Assembly: GCA_018067265.1 (NCBI GenBank)
Contig: JAGPUY010000384.1
Span: forward strand, 1-8,311
Length of the DNA stretch: 8,311 bases
Origin: Oceanihabitans sp.
Lineage (GTDB): Bacteria > Bacteroidota > Bacteroidia > Flavobacteriales > Flavobacteriaceae
Direction of reading: 5' to 3'
The notes under the pieces were generated by a model that saw only the letters and a list, made by a program, of their open reading frames with translations, was not told the origin of the DNA and searched no databases. Positions 1 through 6,593 of the stretch are shown in pieces (within the stretch, counting starts at the first letter, position 1; every line of letters starts with the position of its first letter). The position numbers were made by a program, and so were the translations under genes.

Positions 1-492
1 ATAGAAAAGGACAAATGCTATATTAGGTATATGGGGGAAAATGACTTTTCAGAATGGAGAGAAATTAAGTGTGATCTTTTAAATACATATCAAGAACTTT
101 CTATTGATTTAACCCATACTACTTCAGGGTTTTCTAATAAAGATTCTAAAAAAATAAAAAGAAAAATTATTAGCTTAGTGAATAAAGGGTATACTGTCGA
201 ATTAAGAATACATCATGATTCACAGGAAATAGATTCCATGAACTCTAAAATATCGGAACAGAAATCTAAAGTGTTAGCTGGGTACCTAGACAGTCTACAT
301 TTAAATCCAAAAAAAATTATTATTACAGCTTTAGGAAGTAGTTTAGTTAAAGATAAATGCAAATCTAAAGAAGAAGACTGTAGTAAGTTGTATGCTAAGA
401 ATTCTAAAATAGAGTATAAGGTTATTGGTCTTGGTGATGATAGTTGGTATTATGATAGTGCTCTTGGTAATTGGTGTAAATCGAAAAATTAA
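1..492 (+). CDS. OmpA-like C-terminal domain protein, 5' partial
   Basis: The reading frame is open from base 1, so the gene probably begins outside the window; the ATG at 31 is the first inside it but has no visible ribosome binding site. Numbering from that ATG, residues 45-133 follow the OmpA/MotB peptidoglycan-binding fold: a basic helix, strand VELRIHHDS (56-64), helix SEQKSKVLAGYL (75-86), strand KKIIITALGSS (94-104), a C110/C117 pair and a last strand KIEYKVIGL. This matches the family layout of HTDxxG, LSxxRAxxV, and xxxGxS...C...C...NRRxE. The family binds diaminopimelate of peptidoglycan through an Asp and an Arg. The Asp is kept (D63), but the Arg of LSxxRA is Lys here (K78 or K80), and NRR is NSK (124-126), so binding may be weak or lost. 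A 20-residue tail rich in W, Y and D follows. It converges on the minus-strand operon. The domain call rests on pattern only; the N-terminal part is not visible. Confidence 0.6.
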   Translation: MEKDKCYIRYMGENDFSEWREIKCDLLNTYQELSIDLTHTTSGFSNKDSKKIKRKIISLVNKGYTVELRIHHDSQEIDSMNSKISEQKSKVLAGYLDSLHLNPKKIIITALGSSLVKDKCKSKEEDCSKLYAKNSKIEYKVIGLGDDSWYYDSALGNWCKSKN

Positions 493-519
493 ATATTTTT
501 ACGGAACACGGAACAGACA

Positions 520-545
520 TAGTCCGAAGCTTTAGCGCAGGACTA
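520..545. repeat. Palindrome between convergent genes, over a stop codon
   Basis: TAGTCC (520-525) and GGACTA (540-545) form a perfect 6-base inverted repeat around a 14-base centre, with a further GC/GC pairing (529-530 with 535-536) and a TTTA loop. The TAG stop of the minus-strand TPM gene (543-545) lies within the right arm. Just to the left is a perfect tandem copy of ACGGAAC (501-507, 508-514). The block is GC-richer than its surroundings. It could end transcription from both sides, but neither strand has the T-run of a canonical intrinsic terminator, so a dispersed palindromic repeat is also possible. Confidence 0.45.
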
Positions 546-1367
546 CCAACCTCCAGAAGCGCCGCCACCTCCAAAGCCACCGCCACCGAATCCACCGCCA
601 AATCCGCCACCAGAACTTCCTCCAAAACCACCGCCGCCAAAGCCTCCAGAACCACTTCTGTAGCCGCCACGGCCCGAGTTGCTTAATATGATTGCTTCTA
701 ATAAGCCTCTGGTAGTATTGCTACCTCCTCCAAAATTATCGGTGCCATTTCCACCACCTCGTCGGTTTTTAGAAATAGAAATTAAGATGATAATGAATAT
801 GATAAATAGCATAACGACAAAACCTATTGGGAACTCTCCAGAATTATTGGATTGACGCGAACCTTTATATTCGCCAGTTAGGACTTCAAATATGGCATCA
901 GCACCTCTATTTAAGCCTCCGGAATAATCGTTTTGTTTAAAGTATGGTATTATGTCGCGCTCAATAATACGTCTAGACATCGCATCTGTAAGTAAGTGTT
1001 CTACGCCATAACCAGATGCAATAGCAATTTTTCTATCGTCTCTAGCAAGTAGAATAAAAACACCATTATCTTTTTCTTTGCTACCACCAATGCCCCATTT
1101 GTGTGCCCATTGCGTGGCCAAGTACATAATGTTCTCTCCTTTTGTACTCGGAATTATAGCAACTACAATTTGTGTAGATGTGGTATCCGAATATTTTATA
1201 AGTTTGTTTTCTAAATTGCTTTTTTCGTTAGCCGAAAGCATGTCCATATAATCATAAACACTAGTTTGAAATTCTGGTGTTTCTGGAATATCAAATTGTG
1301 CAGACACATTTCCGAAAGAAAGCAATGCAAAACAGGTAATTAAAAATAAGTATTTTAGCTTCTGCAT
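543..1367 (-). CDS. TPM-domain membrane protein with Gly-rich tail (YgcG-like)
   Basis: A 274-residue exported protein. Residues 1-23 form a signal peptide (KLKYLFLITCFALLSFGNVSA, cleavage probably after VSA). Residues 35-165 are a TPM domain (the TPM_phosphatase family, also seen in YgcG and plant TLP18.3), with the typical elements QIVVAIIPS, ATQWAHKWGIG, NGVFILLARDDRKIAIASGYGVE and LTDAMSRRII. One transmembrane segment follows at 180-199 (GFVVMLFIIFIIILISI), then a basic stop NRR, then a glycine-rich tail (232-274) of GGGFGG units ending GGASGGW. The domain would thus lie in the periplasm and the tail in the cytoplasm. Some plant TPM proteins have phosphatase activity, but the bacterial role is unclear. 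It is the last gene of the five-gene operon; its ATG overlaps the previous stop by one base (TAATG), which suggests translational coupling. The domain order and tail are typical of the family. Confidence 0.88.
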   Translation of the reverse strand: MQKLKYLFLITCFALLSFGNVSAQFDIPETPEFQTSVYDYMDMLSANEKSNLENKLIKYSDTTSTQIVVAIIPSTKGENIMYLATQWAHKWGIGGSKEKDNGVFILLARDDRKIAIASGYGVEHLLTDAMSRRIIERDIIPYFKQNDYSGGLNRGADAIFEVLTGEYKGSRQSNNSGEFPIGFVVMLFIIFIIILISISKNRRGGGNGTDNFGGGSNTTRGLLEAIILSNSGRGGYRSGSGGFGGGGFGGSSGGGFGGGFGGGGFGGGGASGGW

Positions 1368-1807
1368 TAACTTTTAGATATTTCGTTAGCAAGTTCGTTT
1401 TGGTCAGAATCACTAATAGGGAAATGTTTTTTTAATTGCTCTCCAGCGTGTAAAATACCATCCACTAAACCTTGTTTAAAATGTCCCGATTTAAAATGGT
1501 TTGCAATGGTCGTTTTGGTATCGTTCCAAAAGTTTGCTGCAACGACTTCATGAATACCTTTGTCGCCATAAATAGCAAATGCTCTATCTTGAACAGCAAC
1601 ATAGATTAAAACGCCATTTTGTAGTTTGGTATTATGCATTTTTAAAACAGAAAACACTTCTAAAGCTCGATTTTCTATATCGTCTTTAAAAGTGTTTTCT
1701 ATATGCACACGTATTTCGCCTGAAGTGTTTTTTTCGGCTAAACGAATAGCTTCAACAACTTCTTGTTCCTCTAAAGTGCTTAAAAATTCTTCAACTCTGT
1801 CTGGCAT
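1367..1807 (-). CDS. Soluble TPM-domain protein
   Basis: A 146-residue protein with no signal peptide or membrane segment, made almost wholly of one TPM domain. Visible elements are the N-terminal helix EEFLSTLEEQEVVEAIRLAEKN (7-27), then TSGEIRVHIE (28-37), the central NGVLIYVAVQDRAFAIYGDKGIHEVV (64-89), and the C-terminal helix GLVDGILHAGEQLKKHF (113-129). The DR-FAIYGDKGI block is the counterpart of DRKIAIASGYGV in the downstream TPM protein, so the two are distant paralogues. It probably acts in the cytoplasm or on the inner face of the membrane. It lies 5 bases after lemA and overlaps the next gene by one base. LemA followed by one soluble and one membrane TPM protein is a recurring arrangement in Bacteroidota; the biochemical function is not known. 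Confidence 0.85.
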   Translation of the reverse strand: MPDRVEEFLSTLEEQEVVEAIRLAEKNTSGEIRVHIENTFKDDIENRALEVFSVLKMHNTKLQNGVLIYVAVQDRAFAIYGDKGIHEVVAANFWNDTKTTIANHFKSGHFKQGLVDGILHAGEQLKKHFPISDSDQNELANEISKS

Positions 1808-1812
1808 GATTT

Positions 1813-2412
1813 TTATTTGAAATCAAAATCTACATCAGGTGCATTTTCACTTCCTGCATCTGCTTTGTAATAATCCATTGGTGCAAAATTTAAAAATCCT
1901 GCTAATAAGTTATTTGGAAATGTTTTTATATGTTTATTATAAGGTTCTACAGACTCATTAAATCGGTCTCTTGCCACATTGATTCTGTTTTCTGTACCTT
2001 CTAATTGACTTTGTAATTCTAAAAAGTTTTGATTTGCTTTAAGTTCTGGGTATCGCTCTACGGAAACTAATAATTTGGATAATGCGCCGCTTAAACCACT
2101 TTGTGCTTGTTGAAATTGCGCCATATTATCTGCTGTTAAATTACTAGCATCAATAGTGGTAGAGGTCGCTTTTGCACGCGCTTCAATCACTTCTCTTAAA
2201 GTCGTTCTTTCAAAATCTGCTGCGCCTTGCACCGTTTTTATTAAATTACCAATAAGATCATTTCTTCTTTGGTACGAACTCTCCACATTCCCCCAAGTTT
2301 TAGTAGCTGATTCTTTTAAATTTACTGCAGTGTTATTAAAATTCTTTCCCCAAGAAAATATAGCAAAAGCAATTAAGCCTAGTACTATTAATGGAATAAG
2401 TGCTTTTTTCAT
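1813..2412 (-). CDS. lemA: LemA family membrane protein
   Basis: A 199-residue LemA protein, near full family length. A single N-terminal membrane segment (ALIPLIVLGLIAFAIFSW, 4-21) is followed by a long helical bundle. Family hallmarks are W40-GNVESSYQRRNDLIGNLI (40-58), the run YPELKANQNFLELQSQLEGT (121-140), then ENRINVARDRFNESVEPYN (141-159) and a closing FPNNLLAGFLNF (165-176). The acidic C-terminus (DVDFDFK) is not part of the core fold. LemA proteins are anchored in the inner membrane with most of the chain outside the cytoplasm; the molecular role is unsettled. It is the third gene of the operon, 11 bases after the MerR-type gene and 5 bases before the first TPM gene. LemA next to TPM proteins is a common pairing and suggests a joint role at the envelope. 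Confidence 0.93.
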   Translation of the reverse strand: MKKALIPLIVLGLIAFAIFSWGKNFNNTAVNLKESATKTWGNVESSYQRRNDLIGNLIKTVQGAADFERTTLREVIEARAKATSTTIDASNLTADNMAQFQQAQSGLSGALSKLLVSVERYPELKANQNFLELQSQLEGTENRINVARDRFNESVEPYNKHIKTFPNNLLAGFLNFAPMDYYKADAGSENAPDVDFDFK

Positions 2413-2423
2413 AATTGTTAGTT

Positions 2424-2753
2424 TTAAAGTTGTTCTTTTATTTTAGTCAATTGATTTCTAATTCCTTCTAATTTACTAATAATATCGAAATTAGATAGGG
2501 TTTTTTGCTTTTCTTCTTTTAAATGTGTTTTTGCTCCATCTAGAGTGAATCCTCTTTCTTTTACTAAATGATAGATAAGCTTCAGATTATTAATGTCTTC
2601 TGGAGTGAATTTTCGATTGCCTTTTGCATTCTTTTTAGGTTTTAGCGCATCAAATTCTTTTTCCCAAAAACGAATAAGAGAAGTGTTCACACCAAATGCT
2701 TTGGCTACTTCGCCAATGGCATAATATCGTTTTTCTGGTAAATCTATAAACAT
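2424..2753 (-). CDS. Short MerR-family transcriptional regulator
   Basis: A 109-residue DNA-binding protein. The N-terminal winged helix-turn-helix is clear: YYAIGEVAKAFGVNTSLIRF (10-29), the recognition helix and W30-EKEF, then wing KNAKGNRKFTPEDI (41-54), and the second helical pair NLKLIYHLVKERGFTLDGAK (56-75). A short charged helix (79-109) would form the antiparallel dimer coiled coil. It has no C-terminal effector-binding domain and no metal-binding cysteine; in fact it has no Cys at all. It therefore probably does not act as a classical metal or drug sensor. Its ATG directly abuts the TAA of the M23 gene (zero spacing), and lemA follows 11 bases later, so it is translated within the operon. 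It may control this operon or the divergent alaS promoter region; that is inference. Confidence 0.92.
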   Translation of the reverse strand: MFIDLPEKRYYAIGEVAKAFGVNTSLIRFWEKEFDALKPKKNAKGNRKFTPEDINNLKLIYHLVKERGFTLDGAKTHLKEEKQKTLSNFDIISKLEGIRNQLTKIKEQL

Positions 2754-3725
2754 TTAATCTAGGGATTGATTTTCTAAGGAAGCATGTTTTAATAACTCAT
2801 TAAACTCTTCGGCAGTTAAACTACCATAGTAAAAGTTTATTGGGTTAATACGTTGGCCGTCTTTAAAAACTTCATAATGTACATGAGGCGCTTCACTTCT
2901 TCCTGTACTACCAACAAAACCAATTAAATCACCACGATTTACTTTTTGGTTTTTTCTTACATTATACTTGTACATGTGTGCATATAAAGAAACGTAACCG
3001 TAACCATGATTTATTCGTATGTGATTACCATAACCAGCAGCATTACTGTCTGCACGTTCCACAACGCCATCTCCTGCCGCATAAATAGGTGTGCCTCTTG
3101 GAGCAGTGAAATCCATTCCCCAGTGCATTTTTCTCGCTTTTGTAAAAGGGTCTGTTCGCATACCATAACCAGAAGCCATTCGCGTTAAATCTTCATTTCT
3201 TACTGGCTGTATTGCGGGAATTGCCGCTAAAAGTTCTTCTTTTTCTGTAGCAAGAATAGCAATTTCATCTAAAGATTTAGATTGCACCACGATGCGTTTT
3301 TGTAGCCTATCGATACGTTTGTTACTTTCAATAATTAGTTTCGAGTTGTCGTAACCTTCAAAGCTTTTATATCTGTTAACACCTCCAAAACCAGCTTTAC
3401 GTTGTTCATCTGGTATTGGGTTTGCTTCAAAATAATGTCTGTAAATGTTATTGTCTCTATCTTCCACGTTTGCTAAAACAGCTTCCGCTTCATCAAACTT
3501 CTTGTTTAGTAATTCAAAGTTTAATTTTAAATTCTGTAGTTCTCTATTTAGCGCTTTTTCTTTTGGCGATTCAAAGTAATGCCCAGCAATAAAAAGAAAA
3601 AAGAAACCAAACAATGCTGCAGCACTTAAAAACCCAATAATGTACTTGAAAGTCTTGCGTTTTTTGCGTTCTATCTTTCTATAAGAAAGCGTTTCAGAAT
3701 CATAATAATATTTTACCTTACTCAT
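2754..3725 (-). CDS. M23 family membrane-anchored peptidoglycan endopeptidase
   Basis: A 323-residue type II membrane protein. A basic N-terminus (RKIERKKRKTFK, 16-27) precedes one membrane segment (about 28-48). Two helical, probably coiled-coil stretches follow (54-90, 127-168). The LytM/M23 domain spans about 185-298. Zinc ligands by family homology are H201 and D205 (HWGMD motif) and H283 of the HVH motif; H250 (SLYAH) and H281 are the catalytic histidines. All are present, so the enzyme looks active rather than a degenerate EnvC-like activator. It should cleave peptide cross-links of peptidoglycan in the periplasm. The AAGDGVV and GYGNHIRINHG blocks are typical. It is the first gene of the minus-strand operon, abutting the MerR-type gene with no gap, and divergent from alaS. 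The ATG at 3725 follows no clear Shine-Dalgarno and lies in an inverted repeat (3721-3763). Confidence 0.93.
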   Translation of the reverse strand: MSKVKYYYDSETLSYRKIERKKRKTFKYIIGFLSAAALFGFFFLFIAGHYFESPKEKALNRELQNLKLNFELLNKKFDEAEAVLANVEDRDNNIYRHYFEANPIPDEQRKAGFGGVNRYKSFEGYDNSKLIIESNKRIDRLQKRIVVQSKSLDEIAILATEKEELLAAIPAIQPVRNEDLTRMASGYGMRTDPFTKARKMHWGMDFTAPRGTPIYAAGDGVVERADSNAAGYGNHIRINHGYGYVSLYAHMYKYNVRKNQKVNRGDLIGFVGSTGRSEAPHVHYEVFKDGQRINPINFYYGSLTAEEFNELLKHASLENQSLD

Positions 3726-3763
3726 TATATAATTTATACTATTTTTGCATGAAATATAATGAG
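3721..3763 (-). promoter_or_regulatory. Inverted repeat covering the M23 start codon
   Basis: CTCATTATAT (3721-3730) and ATATAATGAG (3754-3763) are a perfect 10-base inverted repeat with a 23-base spacer. The left arm holds the start codon of the M23 gene on the minus strand. If transcription begins upstream of 3763, the leader could fold back and hide the AUG. A promoter-like TATTTTTG on the plus strand (3740-3747) sits at the centre of the dyad, so a protein-binding site is an alternative reading. The repeat is seen directly; its function is inference, and AT-rich DNA makes chance repeats more likely. Confidence 0.4.
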
Positions 3764-3794
3764 GGTTTCTCTTTATATTGTATTAGCAAACGAA

Positions 3795-3810
3795 CAAACC
3801 TACAAAATTA
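3795..3810 (-). promoter_or_regulatory. Candidate -7 boxes for the minus-strand operon
   Basis: Read on the minus strand, TAATTTTG (3810-3803) and TAGGTTTG (3802-3795) lie end to end and both fit the Bacteroidota -7 element TAnnTTTG. Transcription from here would give an M23 leader of about 60-70 bases. No TTG is present at the expected -33 distance upstream, so this is only a partial match. Confidence 0.3.
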
Positions 3811-3852
3811 TTATTATAATAATATGTGATTTTTTTTATTGTAGGTAAAACA

Positions 3853-3880
3853 TCTCCATAATTTTAAATATTTTTGGAGA
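3853..3880. promoter_or_regulatory. Dyad TCTCCA-N16-TGGAGA in the alaS upstream region
   Basis: TCTCCA (3853-3858) and TGGAGA (3875-3880) are perfect inverted repeats around a 16-base AT-only centre. The plus-strand box TATTTTTG (3869-3876), which fits TAnnTTTG, overlaps the right arm and would place an alaS transcript start about 60 bases before the ATG. A TTG lies at 3839-3841, but the 27-base spacing is too long for the usual -33 element. It could be an operator or a leader hairpin. This is a weak call. Confidence 0.25.
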
Positions 3881-3944
3881 GTAAATATAGAAATTGTTTC
3901 GCATTAAAAGCAATTTAACAGATACAAGATATTAATAAAAGTAC

Positions 3945-6560
3945 ATGAAGTCTCAAGATATTCGCTCAAAGTTTTTAAGTTTTTTTGAAGAAAAAAAGCA
4001 TAGCATCGTACCATCTGCACCAATGGTTTTAAAAGATGACCCAACATTAATGTTTGTCAATTCTGGAATGGCCCCTTTTAAAGAGTACTTTTTAGGGAAT
4101 GCAGAACCAAAAAATACGAGACTTACAGATAGCCAAAAATGCTTGCGTGTTTCTGGTAAACATAATGATTTAGAAGAGGTTGGTTACGATACCTATCACC
4201 ATACGTTATTCGAAATGTTAGGGAATTGGTCATTTGGTGATTACTTTAAAAAGGAAGCAATTGCTTGGGCTTGGGAGCTTTTAGTAGATGTTTACGGAAT
4301 TGATAAAGACATTTTATACGTTACCGTCTTTGAAGGAAGTAACGATGATGACAACCTTAAAATGGATACGGAAGCCTATGATATTTGGAAACAATTTATC
4401 TCGGAAGACCGCATCTTAAAAGGAAACAAAAAAGATAATTTCTGGGAAATGGGCGAACAAGGACCTTGCGGACCTTGTAGCGAAATTCATGTGGATATTC
4501 GTTCTGCAGAAGAAAAAGCAAAAGTAGATGGTAAGTCTTTAGTGAATATGGACCATCCACAAGTAGTAGAAATATGGAATCTGGTATTTATGCAATACAA
4601 CCGTAAAGCAAACGGATCTTTAGAACCTTTACCAAACAAACATATTGATACCGGAATGGGATTTGAGCGTCTTTGTATGGTTTTACAAAACGTACAGTCT
4701 AATTATGATACCGATGTTTTTACGCCAATTATTCGAGAAATAGAAGCGACTACAAATAAAGATTATGGTAAAGATGAAAAAGTAGATGTTGCAATTCGTG
4801 TGATATCCGATCACGTGCGTGCAGTTGCATTTTCTATTGCAGACGGACAATTACCAAGTAATACAGGTGCAGGTTATGTGATTCGTAGAATTTTACGTCG
4901 TGCTATTCGTTATGCTTTTACTTTTTTAGATAAAAAAGAACCATTTATTTATAGATTGGTAGATGTGTTGTCTAAAAAAATGGGAACAGCATTTCCAGAA
5001 TTAAAAGCGCAAAAACAATTAATTGAAAATGTAATTAAAGAGGAAGAAGCTTCCTTTTTAAGAACGCTAGATCAAGGATTATTGTTGTTAGATAGAATTA
5101 TTGAAACAACAAACGGTAAAGAAATATTAGGATCCAAAGTCTTCGAATTAAAAGATACCTACGGTTTTCCGGAAGATTTAACCGATTTAATTTTACGTGA
5201 AAAGGGCTATACCTATAATGTCGCAGAATTTAAAGCAGAATTAAAAAAGCAAAAAGAAAGAGGTAGAGAATCTTCTGCGTTAACCTCCGAAGATTGGACC
5301 GTTTTACTAGAAGATGCCGAACAAGAATTTGTTGGCTATGATACCTTAGAAACCAAAGTAAAAATTACTAGATACCGAAAAGTTACTTCTAAAAAGGATG
5401 GCGAGATGTATCAACTAGTATTCAATTTAACACCATTCTATGCAGAAGGTGGCGGACAAGTAGGGGATAAAGGATATTTGGAAGATGAGCATGGTGACGT
5501 GGTTTATATTGTAGATACCAAAAGAGAAAATAATGTAATCATTCATCTTACTAAAAATTTACCAAAGCATTTAAACGAGAGATTTAAAGCGGCTGTAGAT
5601 GGGAAGCAGCGTAATAGAACAGAATGTAATCACACCGCAACACATTTATTACACCAAGCTTTACGTGAGGTTTTAGGAGATCATGTAGAACAAAAAGGTT
5701 CTGCAGTACACTCTAAATATTTACGTTTCGATTTCTCCCATTTTTCTAAAGTTACTGTAGAGCAACTTCGAGATGTTGAGAACTTTGTAAATGCTAGAAT
5801 TGATGGCAAATTAGCTTTGCAGGAAAATAGAAACGTGCCAATGGAAAAAGCTATTGAAGAAGGAGCAATGGCACTCTTTGGTGAAAAATATGGAGATACA
5901 GTACGTACCATTCGTTTTGGACAATCCATGGAGCTTTGCGGTGGAACACACGTGAAAAATACAGCAGATATTTGGCATTTTAAAATTACTTCAGAAGGAG
6001 CTGTTGCTTCCGGAATTCGTAGAATTGAAGCCATTACCAATGATGCGGTAAAAGATTTCTATTTTGAAAATAATAGATCGTATTTCGAAATGAAAGATTT
6101 GCTGAACAATGCGAAAGAACCAGTAAAAGCATTACAGCATCTGCAAAACGAGAATACCGATTTAAAAAAGCAAATTGAAGGCTTACTAAAAGATAAAGCT
6201 AAAAATATTATCGGCGATTTAAAAAACGAATTAACAGAAATAAACGGCGTTCAGTTTTTGTCTAAAAAATTAGATTTAGATGCTGGAGGAATTAAAGATG
6301 TTTGCTTTAAATTAGGCGAAAATCAAACCAACTTATTCCTTTTATTCGCAACCGAACAAAACGGAAAAGCATTACTTTCTTGTTATATTTCTAAAGAACT
6401 AGTAGCCGAAAAAGGCTTGAATGCTGGAACCGTAGTTAGAGAACTTGGTAAGCATATTCAAGGTGGTGGTGGCGGACAACCTTTCTTTGCAACTGCGGGA
6501 GGGAAAAATCCGGAAGGAATTGAAGCAGCACTTAACGCAGGAAAAAGGTATATCGAATAA
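3945..6560 (+). CDS. alaS: Alanyl-tRNA synthetase
   Basis: A complete 871-residue AlaRS, the usual bacterial length. It charges tRNA-Ala with alanine in the cytoplasm. In order: the class II catalytic domain with LMFVNSGMAPFKEYFLG near the N-terminus; motif 3 region GAGYVIRRILRRAIR (from G308); the tRNA-recognition region to about 460; the editing domain with HTATH (H563, H567) and CGGTH (C665, H669), which together hold the editing zinc and hydrolyse Ser- or Gly-tRNA-Ala; a helical linker (about 725-750); and the C-terminal DHHA1 domain with GKHIQGGGGGQPFFATAGG (835-853). All key residues are intact. The start at 3945 is fixed by an in-frame TAA at 3936-3938; no Shine-Dalgarno is visible. 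It diverges from the M23 operon and is probably co-transcribed with the GSCFA gene 33 bases downstream. Confidence 0.98.
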   Translation: MKSQDIRSKFLSFFEEKKHSIVPSAPMVLKDDPTLMFVNSGMAPFKEYFLGNAEPKNTRLTDSQKCLRVSGKHNDLEEVGYDTYHHTLFEMLGNWSFGDYFKKEAIAWAWELLVDVYGIDKDILYVTVFEGSNDDDNLKMDTEAYDIWKQFISEDRILKGNKKDNFWEMGEQGPCGPCSEIHVDIRSAEEKAKVDGKSLVNMDHPQVVEIWNLVFMQYNRKANGSLEPLPNKHIDTGMGFERLCMVLQNVQSNYDTDVFTPIIREIEATTNKDYGKDEKVDVAIRVISDHVRAVAFSIADGQLPSNTGAGYVIRRILRRAIRYAFTFLDKKEPFIYRLVDVLSKKMGTAFPELKAQKQLIENVIKEEEASFLRTLDQGLLLLDRIIETTNGKEILGSKVFELKDTYGFPEDLTDLILREKGYTYNVAEFKAELKKQKERGRESSALTSEDWTVLLEDAEQEFVGYDTLETKVKITRYRKVTSKKDGEMYQLVFNLTPFYAEGGGQVGDKGYLEDEHGDVVYIVDTKRENNVIIHLTKNLPKHLNERFKAAVDGKQRNRTECNHTATHLLHQALREVLGDHVEQKGSAVHSKYLRFDFSHFSKVTVEQLRDVENFVNARIDGKLALQENRNVPMEKAIEEGAMALFGEKYGDTVRTIRFGQSMELCGGTHVKNTADIWHFKITSEGAVASGIRRIEAITNDAVKDFYFENNRSYFEMKDLLNNAKEPVKALQHLQNENTDLKKQIEGLLKDKAKNIIGDLKNELTEINGVQFLSKKLDLDAGGIKDVCFKLGENQTNLFLLFATEQNGKALLSCYISKELVAEKGLNAGTVVRELGKHIQGGGGGQPFFATAGGKNPEGIEAALNAGKRYIE

Positions 6561-6564
6561 TTTT

Positions 6565-6590
6565 GTCCTTCCGAACAGCATTCGGAATCC
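6565..6590 (+). repeat. REP-like hairpin in the alaS-GSCFA gap
   Basis: TTCCGAA (6569-6575) and TTCGGAA (6581-6587) form a perfect 7-base stem with a CAGCA loop, inside a GTCCTTCC...GGAATCC block. It fills nearly the whole 33-base gap and ends four bases before the GSCFA ATG. No T-run follows, so it is not an intrinsic terminator. The outline GTC-TTCC...GGAATC resembles dispersed palindromes I recall from flavobacterial genomes; that family match is from memory and untested. In the mRNA the hairpin could affect access to the GSCFA start. Confidence 0.5.
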
Positions 6591-6593
6591 ATT

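Noticed and set aside
484..500. AAAAAT/ATTTTT hairpin at the end of the OmpA-like gene as a terminator
   Set aside because: The stem is only A-T pairs and overlaps the stop codon; it is too weak to call.
422..670. Minus-strand open frame of 82 codons over the TPM glycine-rich tail
   Set aside because: It is a shadow of the repetitive GGN codons of the TPM gene in another frame; the alanine- and valine-rich product is a low-complexity artefact.
543..670. Possible CRISPR or tandem repeat array
   Set aside because: The periodic CCACCGCC pattern is irregular, has no spacers and simply encodes the GGGFGG tail usual for YgcG-like proteins.
1626..1820. Plus-strand open frame opposite the soluble TPM gene
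   Set aside because: Short, Ser- and Lys-rich shadow of a conserved gene with no start signals.
2156..2446. Plus-strand open frame of 96 codons opposite lemA
   Set aside because: Antisense to well-conserved LemA sequence; the product shows no family resemblance.
3726..3944. T-box or other riboswitch upstream of alaS
   Set aside because: No T-box core sequence, specifier loop or terminator/antiterminator pair is visible, and T-box control is not typical of Bacteroidota.
5681..6040. Minus-strand open frame of 119 codons inside alaS
   Set aside because: It lies fully opposite the conserved editing domain of AlaRS, and its product has no recognisable domain and odd composition.
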